From contig NZ_VHIZ01000048.1 in NCBI RefSeq assembly GCF_006494375.1, positions 1 to 64,000 on the forward strand: a stretch of DNA of 64,000 nucleotides, in the 5' to 3' direction. Below the pieces are notes generated by a model. The model ran no database searches. It worked only from the letters and a program-made list of their open reading frames with translations, and was not told the origin of the DNA. Of this stretch, positions 18,207 to 28,253 are shown one piece after another. The first letter of the stretch is position 1; every line of letters begins with the position of its first letter. This DNA comes from Pantoea anthophila (lineage in GTDB: Bacteria > Pseudomonadota > Gammaproteobacteria > Enterobacterales > Enterobacteriaceae). A program made the translations under genes and the position numbers.

Positions 18207-19706
18207 TCAGACAGCCCGCAGCGGCAGGTGGACGCTGACGCGGGTTCCATGGGTGCAGGAGAGGGTCAGCGACCCGCCCAGCGCGGTGACGCGTTCGCGC
18301 ATCCCGACCAGCCCAAAGCGCTGCTGACCGGAGCCTGGCGGCAGACCGCAGCCATCATCTTCAATCACCAGCAGCAGGCGATCATCCTGCTGCCAGCCTT
18401 TGAGTATCACGGCGCTGGCGCTGGCATGTTTAACAACGTTGTTCAGCGCCTCCTGGCAGATGCGAAACAGCGTGACGCGCTGCGCTTCACTCAGCAGCGT
18501 CTCATCAATGCGCCAGTGAAGATGACTGACGATGCCGGCATCTTCCAGCTCCATCTCCCGCATCAGAGAACGGATCGCCTGCTCCAGCGAAAGGTCATCC
18601 AGCTGCCGCGGCCGCAGACGCCCCAGCAGTCGCCGTACCGCGTCATAAACACCCAGCGAGAGTTGTTCAATGTGGACGCCACTCTGGATCACCCGGCTGT
18701 TGTCCGGCGCCACGCGCTGCACAATGCCCGCCTGTGTGCGGATCGCCGTGATCGTCTGCCCGATATCATCGTGCAGTTCACGCGCCACTTCCTGACGCAC
18801 ACTCTCCTCCGTCTCCACCAGGCGTTCCGCCAGACGCCGGTTGCGCGCCAGCTCACTCTGCAGGGAGTGGTTCAGCTCGCGCAGCCGCTGGATACCGGCA
18901 CCCAGCAGCAGCCCGGTCAGACTCTGGGCCAGCAGGGAGAGCAGCAGATCGACGGGATGATCATGCCAGGTCTGGCTGGCGATCAGCGCGATGGCATTCA
19001 TCAGCGTGGCGATCAGTGCGCCCTGCCAGCCGTAGTGCCAGGCCAGCGCAATGATGGGCAGCGCCAGACAGAAAGGGGTAAAGCGTGACAGCTCCGCAGG
19101 CAGGCCAAGCTGCAACCAGAGGCTGATGACAAACAGCAGCAGATACCAGACAAGATGCCGGGCGCGCCAGTTGACCGGCTGCGAAATCAGCGACGGACCC
19201 AGCGGCTGCCAGCGGGTTCGGGTGAGGTAGTGCCAGAAGACCAGGCAGGTCGGGGCCAGCGTCAGGCCGCCGGTCAGCGTCAGCAGCAGGGTGTTGAGCA
19301 TCTCCGCCTGACCGGCCCAGGGCAGAGACTGCAGCAGCGCTGCGGCGATCAGCGCCGCGCCCTGGCTCAGCAGCGTGCGCCAGTCACGCTGGTGGCGGAA
19401 ACGGGAGATCAGCGCCACCGGCAGCAGCGTCAGCACGCCGCCCGCCATCAACAGCGGCAGATGCGCCAGGGAAACGGCCTTCGCCAGCCAGAGCAGCATG
19501 ACCCACTCAGCCGCCAGCAGCACCGGCCAGTAACTGCGCGGGCATTGCAGCATCAGCCCCAGACGCAGGCCAAACGGGAAGAGCAGCACCGCCAGCTCCG
19601 GGCGTTCAACCAGGTGCAGGCTGATACTCCACAGGCAGAACCAGGCTGCCGAGAAGAGGAAGAAACTGGCGACCACTGAGATCAGCCGGGAGAAGAGAGG
19701 GCTCAT
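18207..19706 (-). CDS. uhpB: Sensor histidine kinase UhpB
   Basis: This 499-residue kinase has an N-terminal half of about eight hydrophobic segments (MASE1-like). A HisKA_3 box follows with the phospho-accepting His in [16 protein letters not shown], near residue 310, then an HATPase domain with [10 protein letters not shown] (N box) and [11 protein letters not shown] (G1). It forms a membrane complex with UhpC and phosphorylates UhpA when external glucose-6-phosphate is present. Its ATG overlaps the uhpA stop by four bases, indicating translational coupling. Confidence 0.95.
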   Translation of the reverse strand: MSPLFSRLISVVASFFLFSAAWFCLWSISLHLVERPELAVLLFPFGLRLGLMLQCPRSYWPVLLAAEWVMLLWLAKAVSLAHLPLLMAGGVLTLLPVALISRFRHQRDWRTLLSQGAALIAAALLQSLPWAGQAEMLNTLLLTLTGGLTLAPTCLVFWHYLTRTRWQPLGPSLISQPVNWRARHLVWYLLLFVISLWLQLGLPAELSRFTPFCLALPIIALAWHYGWQGALIATLMNAIALIASQTWHDHPVDLLLSLLAQSLTGLLLGAGIQRLRELNHSLQSELARNRRLAERLVETEESVRQEVARELHDDIGQTITAIRTQAGIVQRVAPDNSRVIQSGVHIEQLSLGVYDAVRRLLGRLRPRQLDDLSLEQAIRSLMREMELEDAGIVSHLHWRIDETLLSEAQRVTLFRICQEALNNVVKHASASAVILKGWQQDDRLLLVIEDDGCGLPPGSGQQRFGLVGMRERVTALGGSLTLSCTHGTRVSVHLPLRAV

Positions 19707-20296
19707 TGCCAGCCATCAAACATGCGGCGCGCCAGCTCCACATCGTTGCTGACGCCGAGCTTCTCCATCAGGTTGGCGCGATGGACATGCACGGTTTTTG
19801 GTGACAGGCCGAGTTCAGCCGCGATCTCTTTGACCGCCATGCCCTGAGAGAGCCTCTCTGCGACCTCACGTTCGCGACGGGTCAGCGGATCCTGACGCCC
19901 GGCGGCCAGTTTAACCGCAATCTCTGGCGTCAGATAACAGCCGCCGGTGGAGACGGTGCGCACCGCCGCGATCAGCTCATCGGGGCGACAGCGTTTGGAG
20001 AGAAAGCCACGCGCACCGGCATTCAGCGCCTGTTCAACCAGTGCCGGGCTGTCGTGTACAGAGAGCATGATCGTGGCCAGCCCCGCCGGAAGCTGGCTCA
20101 GTAACGCCAGCCCGGAGAGGTCTGGCATGGAAATATCGCAGATGCAGACCTGGACGCCCCGGCCCGGTAACCCTGCCAGCGCCTCACGGCCGGAGCCGAA
20201 CTCCGCCACCACCTGAAAATCAGGTTCCAGGGCGAGCAACTGGGCAAAACCGGAACGGACGATAAGGTGATCGTCAATCAGCGCGAGGGTAATCAT
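19703..20296 (-). CDS. uhpA: Response regulator UhpA
   Basis: This 197-residue NarL/LuxR-type regulator has a receiver domain with acidic pair DD at 8-9 and phospho-Asp 54 in [12 protein letters not shown]. The LuxR HTH follows at about 135-190 ([16 protein letters not shown], then [20 protein letters not shown]). When phosphorylated by UhpB it activates uhpT. It is the first gene of the uhpABC operon. Confidence 0.95.
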   Translation of the reverse strand: MITLALIDDHLIVRSGFAQLLALEPDFQVVAEFGSGREALAGLPGRGVQVCICDISMPDLSGLALLSQLPAGLATIMLSVHDSPALVEQALNAGARGFLSKRCRPDELIAAVRTVSTGGCYLTPEIAVKLAAGRQDPLTRREREVAERLSQGMAVKEIAAELGLSPKTVHVHRANLMEKLGVSNDVELARRMFDGWQ

Positions 20297-20428
20297 GGCG
20301 TTTCCTGGCAGGTAAAATCGCGCTTACCTTAGCGATAAGCGTGAAGCTGTTCAAGTCGTGACCACTCTACAGGATTGCGGGGGCGGGCGGGGTGACAGCG
20401 GTCAGATCGCTGGCGATCTGCAGATTAA

Positions 20429-20458
20429 ATCTGCCGGGCAGAACCCCACCCGGCAGAT
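20429..20458 (-). terminator. Intrinsic terminator of yecA
   Basis: A perfect 10-bp stem (20429-20438 with 20449-20458, core CTGCCGGG/CCCGGCAG) lies 19 bases past the yecA stop. On the minus strand a short T-rich tract (TTAAT) follows, which is weaker than a classical T-run. Confidence 0.6.
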
Positions 20459-20477
20459 CAGAACGCACTCCGTTCGA

Positions 20478-21146
20478 TCAGTGCAGACAGCACTGCTTAT
20501 ATTTTTTGCCGCTGCCGCACGGGCAGGGATCGTTGCGGCCGGGCTGCTTATCGACGGTCACCGGCTGTTGCGGCACCGGCACCGCCTCGGGCTGCGAGAT
20601 CCAGTGATCGTGCAGCACCAGCGCAGCGGGGCGGATAGCTTCGATGCTGGCTTCCATCTCTTCCGGTGTCATGGCGTCGAGCTTTTCGAGGTTCTCTTCG
20701 GTGCCATGCAGGGCGATAGCGTCCAGCGCAGGCTGCAGATCCGCGGGCAGCGCCGACCAGTCGGTCAGTGCGACGCCACGCATATAGCCGAAGCACCACT
20801 CTTCCACCACGGTAAACTCCAGTCCTTCCATCTCACGGATGCCAAACAGCGGTTCAAACTGCTCCGGGAATTCCGCTAAGCGGTCTGCCACGTCATTCAT
20901 ATGCTGGAAGCAAAGCGACATAAAGCGCGTCATTTCGCGCTCGTTGCTCCATTTCGGAATCTGTTTCTCGCCACCCCACAGGGCCACCAGCCACTGGCTG
21001 GGTTCCACGGTTACGGGACCGGAGAGGATCGCCGTCAGCAGACCATCAAGTTCGGAGACATCGAGAATCGACGCTTCGCTGCCATACTTTTCCAGCATAT
21101 CTTCCAGCCATTGCAGCTCTTTTTCGGTCAGTGGGCCTTCTTTCAT
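20478..21146 (-). CDS. yecA: YecA/UPF0149 family protein with SEC-C metal-binding tail
   Basis: The 222-residue protein matches E. coli YecA (221) throughout. It has a helical UPF0149 domain ([27 protein letters not shown]) and a C-terminal SEC-C motif, [18 protein letters not shown], which binds zinc or iron. The same motif at the SecA tail contacts SecB and ribosomes. YecA has been linked to SecA-like ribosome/nascent-chain interactions. Single gene with its own terminator; start ATG at 21146. Confidence 0.92.
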   Translation of the reverse strand: MKEGPLTEKELQWLEDMLEKYGSEASILDVSELDGLLTAILSGPVTVEPSQWLVALWGGEKQIPKWSNEREMTRFMSLCFQHMNDVADRLAEFPEQFEPLFGIREMEGLEFTVVEEWCFGYMRGVALTDWSALPADLQPALDAIALHGTEENLEKLDAMTPEEMEASIEAIRPAALVLHDHWISQPEAVPVPQQPVTVDKQPGRNDPCPCGSGKKYKQCCLH

Positions 21147-21384
21147 GCGGTTGCCTCCCGGGCATATCTAAATTTCAGCGCGGCGTTGAGCCTTAAAACC
21201 GCAGCAGTGTACACCCTTGCGGGCAGCAACACAGCTAACGCTGTCCGGCATCAGCAGGGTGAACCTGCGTTTAACCCCCCTTTTACCCCATTATGCAGGC
21301 GATAGCCCGCCGCACTTTATGGTACCTTTTTGCGCTACGGCCAGCCTGCTGCGCGATAACTCTACTTAACTGAATGATTAATCT

Positions 21385-22665
21385 ATGAAAAAGGAATTTT
21401 CTGGCAGCCGGATCGCTGCGCTCTGCCTCAAACGGCTGGCTCAGGTCGCTCAGCGGATCGGCAAGCCCTGCGGGATCCCGGCGGCGATCGTTCTGCTGAC
21501 CGGCTGTGGCACCCTGTCGCAAACCTCCGCCCCGGTCAGCGATCGTGTCTACCTGACGCATGCCACCTTCAACGAAAATGTCGATGACATCGTACAGCAC
21601 TACATGCAGCAGAAGCAGGTTCCCGGCATCAGTATTGCCGTCATCCATCATGACGAGCCAACGCACTACTATTCATTTGGCGTCACCGACCGGGTGCATC
21701 GCTATCCGGTGACCCCGGACACCCTGTTTGCGCTGGGATCGCTGAGTAAGGGCGTGACGGCCGAGGTGATTATCCAGCTGGTGGATCAGGGCAAACTGCA
21801 CTGGAGCGACACGCTGGCCGATCTGCTGCCCGCGGGCGTGCCGCTGAGTCGTGACGCACGCCGCATCACGCTGCTGCAGCTGGTGACGCATACCTCCGGT
21901 CTGCCGCGGCAGGACATGGATCTGCCGATGTTGCACCAGTTCATCCGCTATCTCGGCACGGGCGAAAACTTCTACGGCAATCTGGATAGCGATAGCGTGC
22001 TGAGTTACCTGGCGGATTTCTCTGCTCCGGCGGTTCGCAGGCCGTGCTACTCCAATCTCGGCTATGCGCTGCTGGGCTTCATTCTGCGCGAGCGCTTTCA
22101 TCAGGATATCCAGACGCTGGCGTCCCGGCTTATCTTCGCCCCGTTGAAGATGGATCAGAGCAGTTTTGAGCCGGAAACGCTGGCGGGCTTTCCGTGGCGC
22201 GCGCTGGGCCACGCCGGCGATCAGCCGAAATTTATCCGCCGTGGCGCGCTGACGCCTGACTGGCATTTTCACGGCAACATGGTGGCGGCGGCCAGCCTTT
22301 ACAGCAGCGCGCGCGATCTGAGTCGCTATCTGCGCGCGCACCTAACGGCCACCGGTGATGCAGAAAGGGACAGGGCGTTTGCGGCGGTGAACCGTGCCTG
22401 GTACCGGCAGGGCGCACAAACGCAGAATATCGCCTGGATCACCGAGACAACAGAAGGGCAGCCGATCACCTATCAGGTGGGCTACATCGGCGGCTACGCA
22501 AGTTTTATCGGCTACGATAAAGGTCACGGTAACGCGATTGTGGTGCTGCAGAACGGTTTTAACTGGAGTAACTATTTAGGCATTGCGCTGTTGGTCGATC
22601 TCGCAACTCAGGATAAAGTGGTCGCACAGCGATCCGTTACCGCTGACCAGGGCGCCATAAAGTGA
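21385..22665 (+). CDS. Beta-lactamase/esterase-family serine hydrolase
   Basis: The 426-residue protein belongs to the class C beta-lactamase-like (AmpC/AmpH/EstB) fold. The nucleophile motif is SLSK (near residue 118), the second motif YSN (near 221), and the third-motif region reads YIGGYAS instead of a classical KTG. The N-terminus has a late hydrophobic segment ending in VLLTGC near residue 40, so a lipoprotein signal is likely, although about 30 residues precede it and no better in-frame ATG exists. It is expected in the periplasm or on a membrane, acting on peptidoglycan peptides or esters. There is no reason to infer clinical beta-lactamase activity. Alone on its strand between yecA and the RcnB-like gene. 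Confidence 0.82.
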   Translation: MKKEFSGSRIAALCLKRLAQVAQRIGKPCGIPAAIVLLTGCGTLSQTSAPVSDRVYLTHATFNENVDDIVQHYMQQKQVPGISIAVIHHDEPTHYYSFGVTDRVHRYPVTPDTLFALGSLSKGVTAEVIIQLVDQGKLHWSDTLADLLPAGVPLSRDARRITLLQLVTHTSGLPRQDMDLPMLHQFIRYLGTGENFYGNLDSDSVLSYLADFSAPAVRRPCYSNLGYALLGFILRERFHQDIQTLASRLIFAPLKMDQSSFEPETLAGFPWRALGHAGDQPKFIRRGALTPDWHFHGNMVAAASLYSSARDLSRYLRAHLTATGDAERDRAFAAVNRAWYRQGAQTQNIAWITETTEGQPITYQVGYIGGYASFIGYDKGHGNAIVVLQNGFNWSNYLGIALLVDLATQDKVVAQRSVTADQGAIK

Positions 22666-22759
22666 ATTGCGCTGTGTTGCCTGGCACATAGCGTCATCGC
22701 GCCGGAACTGAAGTGCGATAAATTTAGCCTGACTGTCAAAATTCAACGTGGAAATCATT

Positions 22760-23272
22760 ATGCGCAGGACTCAACGTGTACTTTTATCAATGGGATTACT
22801 GGTTGGCTCACTGAGCCTGATCCCTGCTGTTCAGGCGGCTGGCGAAGCCACCGACAGCGTTCCGCCTCCGCCGCAGATCCAGCCCGCTAACCCGGATGCC
22901 CAGCCGCAGTCTGGTGCAGGCAACGCCCAGCCGGACAACGGTGCCGCACAGAGCCAGGCACCGACCAGCTCACCGTCTAACGATGGCATTACGCCGACGA
23001 CGCCCACCACGCCGTCAACGGCCAACAGTGCGCGCCCGAATTACGATCTCAGCACCATCATCATCGACTACAAACAGTACAACATCGGCGACACGGTGCC
23101 AGAGAAGTACACGGATAAAACCTACACCATCGTTGAGTGGCAGAAACGCAATCTGCCGGCCCCGCAGGAGAACACCCACTGGGCCTACATCAACGCCAAC
23201 TACATCCTGATTACCAATGACACCGGCAAAATTGTCATGGGGAAATCGGGTGATATCTTCTTCCGTGGCTAA
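22760..23272 (+). CDS. RcnB/CigR-family periplasmic protein
   Basis: About 171 residues from the ATG at 22760 (MRRTQRVLLSM); an upstream ATG at 22748 is also in frame. A signal peptide cleaves after PAVQA. A long low-complexity Pro/Gln/Asn/Thr linker (about 25-90) precedes a C-terminal RcnB-like domain (DYKQYNIGDTVPEKYT; WAYINANYILITNDTGKIV). E. coli RcnB affects nickel/cobalt homeostasis and Salmonella CigR is related. The specific role here is unknown. A terminator follows. Confidence 0.78.
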   Translation: MRRTQRVLLSMGLLVGSLSLIPAVQAAGEATDSVPPPPQIQPANPDAQPQSGAGNAQPDNGAAQSQAPTSSPSNDGITPTTPTTPSTANSARPNYDLSTIIIDYKQYNIGDTVPEKYTDKTYTIVEWQKRNLPAPQENTHWAYINANYILITNDTGKIVMGKSGDIFFRG

Positions 23273-23280
23273 AATAATCA

Positions 23281-23307
23281 GCCGGTCGTGATGACCGGCT
23301 TTTTTTC
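23281..23307 (+). terminator. Intrinsic terminator of the RcnB-like gene
   Basis: GCCGGTC-GTGAT-GACCGGC (23281-23299) is followed by eight T residues. The convergent oxidoreductase gene ends at 23306, so the T-run overlaps its stop region, and the hairpin may serve both directions. Confidence 0.85.
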
Positions 23308-24418
23308 AGCCGAAGCGCTCAGCCCCAAAGCTGGCCAGCATCGGATGCTTCTCACCGGTCACGATCTCCTCCGCCAGCAGCTCGCCGACAATCAGCGCCA
23401 GCGTGGCACCCGAATGGGTAAAGGCCACATAACAGCCCGGTACCTTCTGCAGTTCACCCAGCACCGGATCACCATCGCCCGGAATCGGCTTCAGGCCAAT
23501 CTTCCAGCTCTGCACGCTGAGCGGCTCGTCGCCGCGTAACAGCCGGCTCGCCTCTGCGGCCAGCGTGGCCACAACATGTTCATCAATATGGTAATCGCCG
23601 TCGGCCAGCGGCTGGATATCCGCCTCATACCAGTCATGGTCCAGCGCGTAGCGGTTGCCGGGATTTGGTCTGATGGCGGCGCGCGGGGTGTTGAGCACCG
23701 CTTTCAGCTGATGCCCGGCCGGTTCCGTGATCACCAGCATCGAGACCGGCGAACCATTGGGGATCGTCACGCCCAGCGGGGCGACCACCTCCGGGGTCCA
23801 GGGGCCGCAGGCGACCACTACCGCATCCGCCCGCATCTCCCCCTTGTCACTGCGGATGCCGCAGGCCCGGCCCTGATCGGTGATCACGGCGGCTTTACCG
23901 GCGTGTTCGATCACTTCGCCGCCGCGTGACCGGAACTGGTTCAGCAGATAATCCACCAGGTGCGGCAGGCTGACCCAGCCTTCACCCGGATTAAAGATCG
24001 CCTGCGACGGCAGCGCATCGGGATCGACCGTCGCATCCGCCAGCGCCACGTTATCGGCACTCATGAGCTGAGAGTCGTAGCCGTGCGCCTTCTCATAGGC
24101 GTGTCGCGCCTGCGTCCCGGCCGCATCGTTGCTGAACCAGCAAAGTCCGCCATCAAAACGCAGCCAGTCGAGGTCAGGGTGCTGCGCAAACAGCGTGCGA
24201 TAGCGATCGATGCCCGCCATGCGCAGCGCATGATAGGGCCGGGATCGCTCACCCGCCGAATTGAGCCAGGAGAGTGAACGTCCCGATGCGCCGGAACAGA
24301 CCTCCGCCTCGGTCACCAGCGTCACCGCCGCCCCGCGTTTTGTCAGCTCCAGCGCCGTCGAAACGCCCAGCACGCCGCCGCCCAGTACCACCACCTTCAT
24401 TTCAGTTTTTACCGCCAT
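23306..24418 (-). CDS. FAD-dependent amino-acid oxidase-type oxidoreductase
   Basis: This 370-residue DAO/DadA-like flavoprotein has an N-terminal Rossmann dinucleotide motif (VVVLGGGVLGVSTALELTKRG), GASGRSLSWLN after it, and a C-terminal GCYVAFTHSGATLA segment. Such enzymes oxidise amino groups of amino acids, opines or sarcosine-like compounds. It is the last gene of the operon substrate-binding protein-permease-ATPase-oxidase, 19 bases after the ATPase. The imported amino compound is therefore likely its substrate, but its identity is unknown. Confidence 0.82.
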   Translation of the reverse strand: MAVKTEMKVVVLGGGVLGVSTALELTKRGAAVTLVTEAEVCSGASGRSLSWLNSAGERSRPYHALRMAGIDRYRTLFAQHPDLDWLRFDGGLCWFSNDAAGTQARHAYEKAHGYDSQLMSADNVALADATVDPDALPSQAIFNPGEGWVSLPHLVDYLLNQFRSRGGEVIEHAGKAAVITDQGRACGIRSDKGEMRADAVVVACGPWTPEVVAPLGVTIPNGSPVSMLVITEPAGHQLKAVLNTPRAAIRPNPGNRYALDHDWYEADIQPLADGDYHIDEHVVATLAAEASRLLRGDEPLSVQSWKIGLKPIPGDGDPVLGELQKVPGCYVAFTHSGATLALIVGELLAEEIVTGEKHPMLASFGAERFG

Positions 24419-24437
24419 TGTCAGGTTCCTTGCTCAG

Positions 24438-25190
24438 TTACAGCACTTCAGAGAGAAAACGTTGCAGGCGCGGCGACTGCGGCGCGTCAAAAATGGCGTC
24501 TGGCGGCCCGGCTTCCACAATCTCGCCTTCGTCCATAAACACCACCTGATCCGCCACTTTGCGCGCAAAGCCCATTTCATGTGTCACCACCACCATCGTC
24601 ATGCCGCGACGACAGAGATCCGCCATCAGCGTCAGGACTCCTTTCACCAGTTCGGGGTCAAGCGCGGAGGTGGCCTCGTCGAACAGCATCACCTCCGGGT
24701 CCATCGCCAGCGCCCGGGCTATCGCGACCCGCTGCTGCTGGCCGCCGGAAAGATCGCGCGGCCGGTGATCGGCGCGCTGACCCAGACCGACCTCTTCCAG
24801 CCGCTGACGCGCAATCGCCATCGCCTGCGCTTTGGGCAGGCCTTTGACACACCAGGGGGCGAGGGCGACGTTCTCCAGCGCAGTGTGATCGGGGAAGAGA
24901 TTGAAGTGCTGAAACACCATGCCAATCCGCAGCCGCAGCGCATCAGGCTTGTCGCGCAGCACGGAGCGGTCGGCCAGCAAAACATCCCCCGACTGCGGTT
25001 CGTGCAGCCGGTTGATACCGCGCAGCAGGGTCGATTTACCCGATCCCGATGGTCCGATAATGCAGGTGGTGGTGCCCGGGGCCACCTGCAGGGAGACCTT
25101 ACGCAGCACTTCAATCGGGCCATAGGCGAGGGTCAGATTGCGCAGCTCCAGGCTGGCGCCGCGCCAGCTCGCGCCATTCAGATTATTCAT
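24438..25190 (-). CDS. Polar amino acid ABC transporter ATPase
   Basis: This 250-residue GlnQ/HisP-type ATPase has Walker [10 protein letters not shown], signature [15 protein letters not shown], Walker [15 protein letters not shown] and H-loop [11 protein letters not shown]. The start at 25190 ([10 protein letters not shown]) has GGGAGGCAACC upstream and overlaps the permease stop by eight bases. The frame extends 20 codons further, but that would lie inside the permease gene. It powers import by the permease and binding protein encoded upstream. Confidence 0.92.
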   Translation of the reverse strand: MNNLNGASWRGASLELRNLTLAYGPIEVLRKVSLQVAPGTTTCIIGPSGSGKSTLLRGINRLHEPQSGDVLLADRSVLRDKPDALRLRIGMVFQHFNLFPDHTALENVALAPWCVKGLPKAQAMAIARQRLEEVGLGQRADHRPRDLSGGQQQRVAIARALAMDPEVMLFDEATSALDPELVKGVLTLMADLCRRGMTMVVVTHEMGFARKVADQVVFMDEGEIVEAGPPDAIFDAPQSPRLQRFLSEVL

Positions 25191-25992
25191 GGTTGCCTCC
25201 CATCCGGGGGTGAGTGACCAGAACGGCGCCGCCGGACGGTCTGACCTCATCCACCTCTTTCAGACCGCTTTGCGGGGCCGTCAGACGACGGCGTCCGGTG
25301 CGGTAGCGCACATCGACATAGTTGACCATGTGCGTCAGCGGCACCGTGATCATCAGATAGAAGAGTCCTGCCAGCATCAGGGGCGATAGGTTGCCGGTCA
25401 GCACCGCCGCATCCTGACCCACGCGAAACAGCTCACGCTGCTGCGTCATCAGGCCGAGCAGATAGACCAGCGACGAATCCTTGATGATGGCGATGAACTG
25501 GTTAACGATGGCGGGCAGCACGCGACGGATCCCCTGTGGGATGATGACCCGTCGCATGGCCCGGCCATAGCTCATCCCCAGCGCACGGCACGCTTCCAGC
25601 TGGCCGCGTTCCACGCTCTGGATACCGGCGCGAAAAATCTCGCCCATGTAGGCGCTGGCGATCAGGCTGAGGGCGAAGATCCCCAGCGGATAGGGTGTCG
25701 GGCCGAACAGCTGATAGCTGAAGCGCGCCAGACCCTGACCAATCAGCAGAATGGTCAGAATGGAAGGCAGACCGCGAAACAGATCGGTATAGAGCCGGGC
25801 AGGCACCCGCAGCCAGCGCGAGGGCGAGATGCCCATCAGCGCCAGCAGCAGGCCAAACAGCGTGCCGAGCAGCGTCGCCGCCAGTGAGATAATCACCGTG
25901 TTGACCAGCCCGGTGGTCAGCATCTGCGGCAGTACTTCCCTCATTGATGAAAAATCAAAGAAGGTGCGGGAAAGAATCGTGAGCAGCTCCAT
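25183..25992 (-). CDS. Polar amino acid ABC transporter permease
   Basis: This 269-residue His/Glu/Gln/Arg-type permease has five or so membrane segments and the family EAA-like loop ([29 protein letters not shown]). No second permease gene is present, so it probably functions as a homodimer. It lies between the binding-protein and ATPase genes of the operon. Confidence 0.9.
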   Translation of the reverse strand: MELLTILSRTFFDFSSMREVLPQMLTTGLVNTVIISLAATLLGTLFGLLLALMGISPSRWLRVPARLYTDLFRGLPSILTILLIGQGLARFSYQLFGPTPYPLGIFALSLIASAYMGEIFRAGIQSVERGQLEACRALGMSYGRAMRRVIIPQGIRRVLPAIVNQFIAIIKDSSLVYLLGLMTQQRELFRVGQDAAVLTGNLSPLMLAGLFYLMITVPLTHMVNYVDVRYRTGRRRLTAPQSGLKEVDEVRPSGGAVLVTHPRMGGNHE

Positions 25993-26053
25993 CGCCGTCT
26001 CCTTGCAGAGCGGGGCATCCCCCGGTTAACTCAGGACGTAAACGTCCACCTCT

Positions 26054-26866
26054 TTACTGACCGCCAGGCAGATACTGTTTTGGCATCGGCGATCCGGGGA
26101 ACCACTTCTGATAGAGCCGTTGCCAGGTGCCATCCTGCATCGCAGCCTTGATGGCGTTATCCAGCGCGGCCTTGAAGGCGGGTTTACCTTTCGCAATGGC
26201 AATGCCCGCCGGTGCATCAAAAGAGGGGATATCGGCGGCAGAGACCAGCTTAAAGCGTTCGGCGTAGCTTTTGGCCGCCTCATAGTCGAGGAAGACGGCG
26301 TCGAGCGTGCCGTTGTTGAGGGCAGAGACCGCGCTGTTGTTATCCGGGAAGCGCACCAGATCGGTCTGCGGGAAGTGCTCCACGGCATAGTTCTCCTGGA
26401 GCGTGCCCTGAACCACGCCGAGCCTGTGCTTTGCCAGTGTGGCGACATCTTTCACGCCGCTGTCATGACGGGTCAGAACGGTGAGGAACCCAGCCAGATA
26501 GCCGGTGGAGAAATCGACCGTTTTTTCCCGCGCCGGGGTGATGCCAATCGCCGCCACCGCCGCATCGTACTGACCGTTGGCGACCGCGGGCATGATGGCC
26601 GAGAAGTCCTGACCAATAAAATCGACCTTATCGATGCCCATGCGGTGGGCGACATTTCTGAAAAATTCGACGTCGAAGCCGGTGAACTGACCGCTGGCGT
26701 CGGTGAAGGTGTAAGGCTTTGAGTCGCCGACGCTGGCGATGCGAAGCTGACCCGGTTCGATCAGCCCATAGGGATTGTTATCGCTGGCGGCCAGCACAGA
26801 GAACGACAGTGAACAGAGTGCGAGTGCGGTGCCGAGCAGTTTGCCCAGTGTGATTTGCGATTTCAT
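26054..26866 (-). CDS. Periplasmic amino-acid-type substrate-binding protein
   Basis: This 270-residue SBP family 3 protein has a signal peptide (about 1-26, cleavage after VLA) and typical motifs: [35 protein letters not shown] and a GVVQGT element in the hinge-binding region. It is the first gene of the operon and presumably captures a polar amino acid or derivative for the permease. The ligand cannot be inferred. The operon is divergent from a LacI-family gene, with two palindromic operators in the gap. Confidence 0.9.
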   Translation of the reverse strand: MKSQITLGKLLGTALALCSLSFSVLAASDNNPYGLIEPGQLRIASVGDSKPYTFTDASGQFTGFDVEFFRNVAHRMGIDKVDFIGQDFSAIMPAVANGQYDAAVAAIGITPAREKTVDFSTGYLAGFLTVLTRHDSGVKDVATLAKHRLGVVQGTLQENYAVEHFPQTDLVRFPDNNSAVSALNNGTLDAVFLDYEAAKSYAERFKLVSAADIPSFDAPAGIAIAKGKPAFKAALDNAIKAAMQDGTWQRLYQKWFPGSPMPKQYLPGGQ

Positions 26867-26922
26867 AGCTCATCCGTTTTTGCAGGTTTAAACATCAGAG
26901 ACTGTTGAGCCAGTAATTCTGA

Positions 26923-26938
26923 TTGAGACCGGTCTCAA
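26923..26938. promoter_or_regulatory. Palindromic operator O1 for the divergent LacI-family regulator
   Basis: The 16-bp sequence TTGAGACCGGTCTCAA is a perfect palindrome with the central CG usual for LacI/PurR-type sites. It lies 57 bases upstream of the binding-protein start on the minus side. Confidence 0.8.
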
Positions 26939-26968
26939 CGCAGGTGGCACCTTAAGACAGAAACATTG

Positions 26969-26982
26969 TGAGACCGGTCTCA
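26969..26982. promoter_or_regulatory. Palindromic operator O2 for the divergent LacI-family regulator
   Basis: TGAGACCGGTCTCA repeats the 14-bp core of O1. Centres are 45 bp apart. O2 lies nearer the LacI-family gene and so is suited to autoregulation, or to cooperative binding with O1. Confidence 0.8.
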
Positions 26983-27059
26983 AGGAGTTACAATGAGTTT
27001 AAGCACAGCCTTTTTTCGGCGTCAATATTCCTGTCATCAACCTGTGATTCGAAATAATT

Positions 27060-28130
27060 ATGACCAGCCAGAACAGACGATCCAAAGCGCCGACCGTGGC
27101 AGATGTGGCGCGCGCAGCAAATGTTTCCAAAGCCCAGGCGGCGCGCGCGCTGGGTGGCTATGGCGCGGTCAGCGATGAGGTGCAGGAGCGGGTCAACAGC
27201 GCCGCCTCCGCGCTGGGCTACCGGCTCAATGCGCTGGCGCGCAGTATGAACACCGGCCGCTCCAATACTATCGGGGTGATTGTCGGCGATATTGAGAATC
27301 CTCACTTTGGTCTGGCCCTGCGTGGCATGGCGGACGTGGCGCGCACGGCGGGTTACCATCTGCTGCTGAGCAACAGTGATGAAAAGCTGCAGGCGGAGCA
27401 GGATGCGGTGCGGGTGATGCTGGAAAAGCGGGTCGATGGCATTATCGTTGCGCCCTGCTGTTCAGCCCTGGAGCAGAACGCGCATCTGATACAGGTGCAG
27501 GAAGAGGGCAGAGCGCTGACGCTGTTCGATCGCGCGGTAACCGGTCTTGATGTGGACGCGGTCTGCTGTGAATTTACCGACGTGGCCGCAGACGTCACGG
27601 CCCGGTTGCTGGCCGCAGGTCATCGCCATATCGCCTATATCACCAGCATGGCGCTGACCACTGACTACAGCACGCCGGACGATTTTGGCCTGACGCCGGT
27701 CGCCCAGCGCGTGGGCGGCATGATGCAGGCCTTTGCTGACGCAGGCGTGCCGTTTGATCCGTCGCTGGTGCAGGTGAACGCGCTGGACGAGGCATCGATT
27801 AGCCGTATCGTCGCGGCGCTGTGGCAGCGTCCGCAGCCGCCCACCGCGCTGGTGGCGTCTGACAGCGTGGTCGCCATGTGGCTGCTGCGCGAAGTGACGC
27901 AGCGCGGACTGCGTATCCCGGCCGATCTCTCTTTTGTGATGTATGACAATTTCCCGTGGAGTGAGATTGTGACGCCACCGCTGACGGTCATTGCGCAACC
28001 GGTCTATGAAATGGGCCGTGAAGCCGCACGACGTCTGATCGCCGCCATCCGCGGCGAGGCCCCCGGCCCCGTGCCGCGCTTCGATGCCCATCTGATGATC
28101 CGCCACTCGATTGCTGCGCCGGCCTGCTGA
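27060..28130 (+). CDS. LacI-family transcriptional regulator of the amino-acid transporter operon
   Basis: The 356-residue protein has an N-terminal LacI HTH (PTVADVARAANVSKAQAARALGGYG) with hinge helix (RLNALARSMNTG), then a periplasmic-binding-protein-like effector domain (TIGVIVGDIENPHFG; RVDGIIVAP). LacI members usually sense sugars. This one sits divergent to an amino-acid transporter and FAD oxidase, with two identical palindromic operators in between, so it probably represses them and itself. The ribosome binding site before 27060 is poor. Confidence 0.88.
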   Translation: MTSQNRRSKAPTVADVARAANVSKAQAARALGGYGAVSDEVQERVNSAASALGYRLNALARSMNTGRSNTIGVIVGDIENPHFGLALRGMADVARTAGYHLLLSNSDEKLQAEQDAVRVMLEKRVDGIIVAPCCSALEQNAHLIQVQEEGRALTLFDRAVTGLDVDAVCCEFTDVAADVTARLLAAGHRHIAYITSMALTTDYSTPDDFGLTPVAQRVGGMMQAFADAGVPFDPSLVQVNALDEASISRIVAALWQRPQPPTALVASDSVVAMWLLREVTQRGLRIPADLSFVMYDNFPWSEIVTPPLTVIAQPVYEMGREAARRLIAAIRGEAPGPVPRFDAHLMIRHSIAAPAC

Positions 28131-28253
28131 AGAGCAGCCCGGCGCGTCAGACTGTTTGCGGGCAAGGGATCCGGGATGTTGCCTGAGGGGCAGGCTTTTT
28201 AAGCGGCCGGGAACGTGGCACTCTGCTGACATTATCTGCAGCCGGGAGGCGAT

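Noticed and set aside
18108..19088. Long plus-strand ORF (326 codons) over uhpB/uhpC
   Set aside because: Antisense open frame in GC-rich DNA; the Gln/Arg/His-rich translation is typical of shadow frames.
21385..22665. Serine hydrolase as an acquired AmpC beta-lactamase
   Set aside because: The SxxK and YxN motifs are shared by esterases and peptidases of the family, the KTG motif is not conserved, and there is no AmpR gene alongside.
24261..25217. Long plus-strand ORF (318 codons) over the ATPase and oxidase genes
   Set aside because: Antisense to two well-recognised genes; low-complexity His/Arg/Gln-rich translation.
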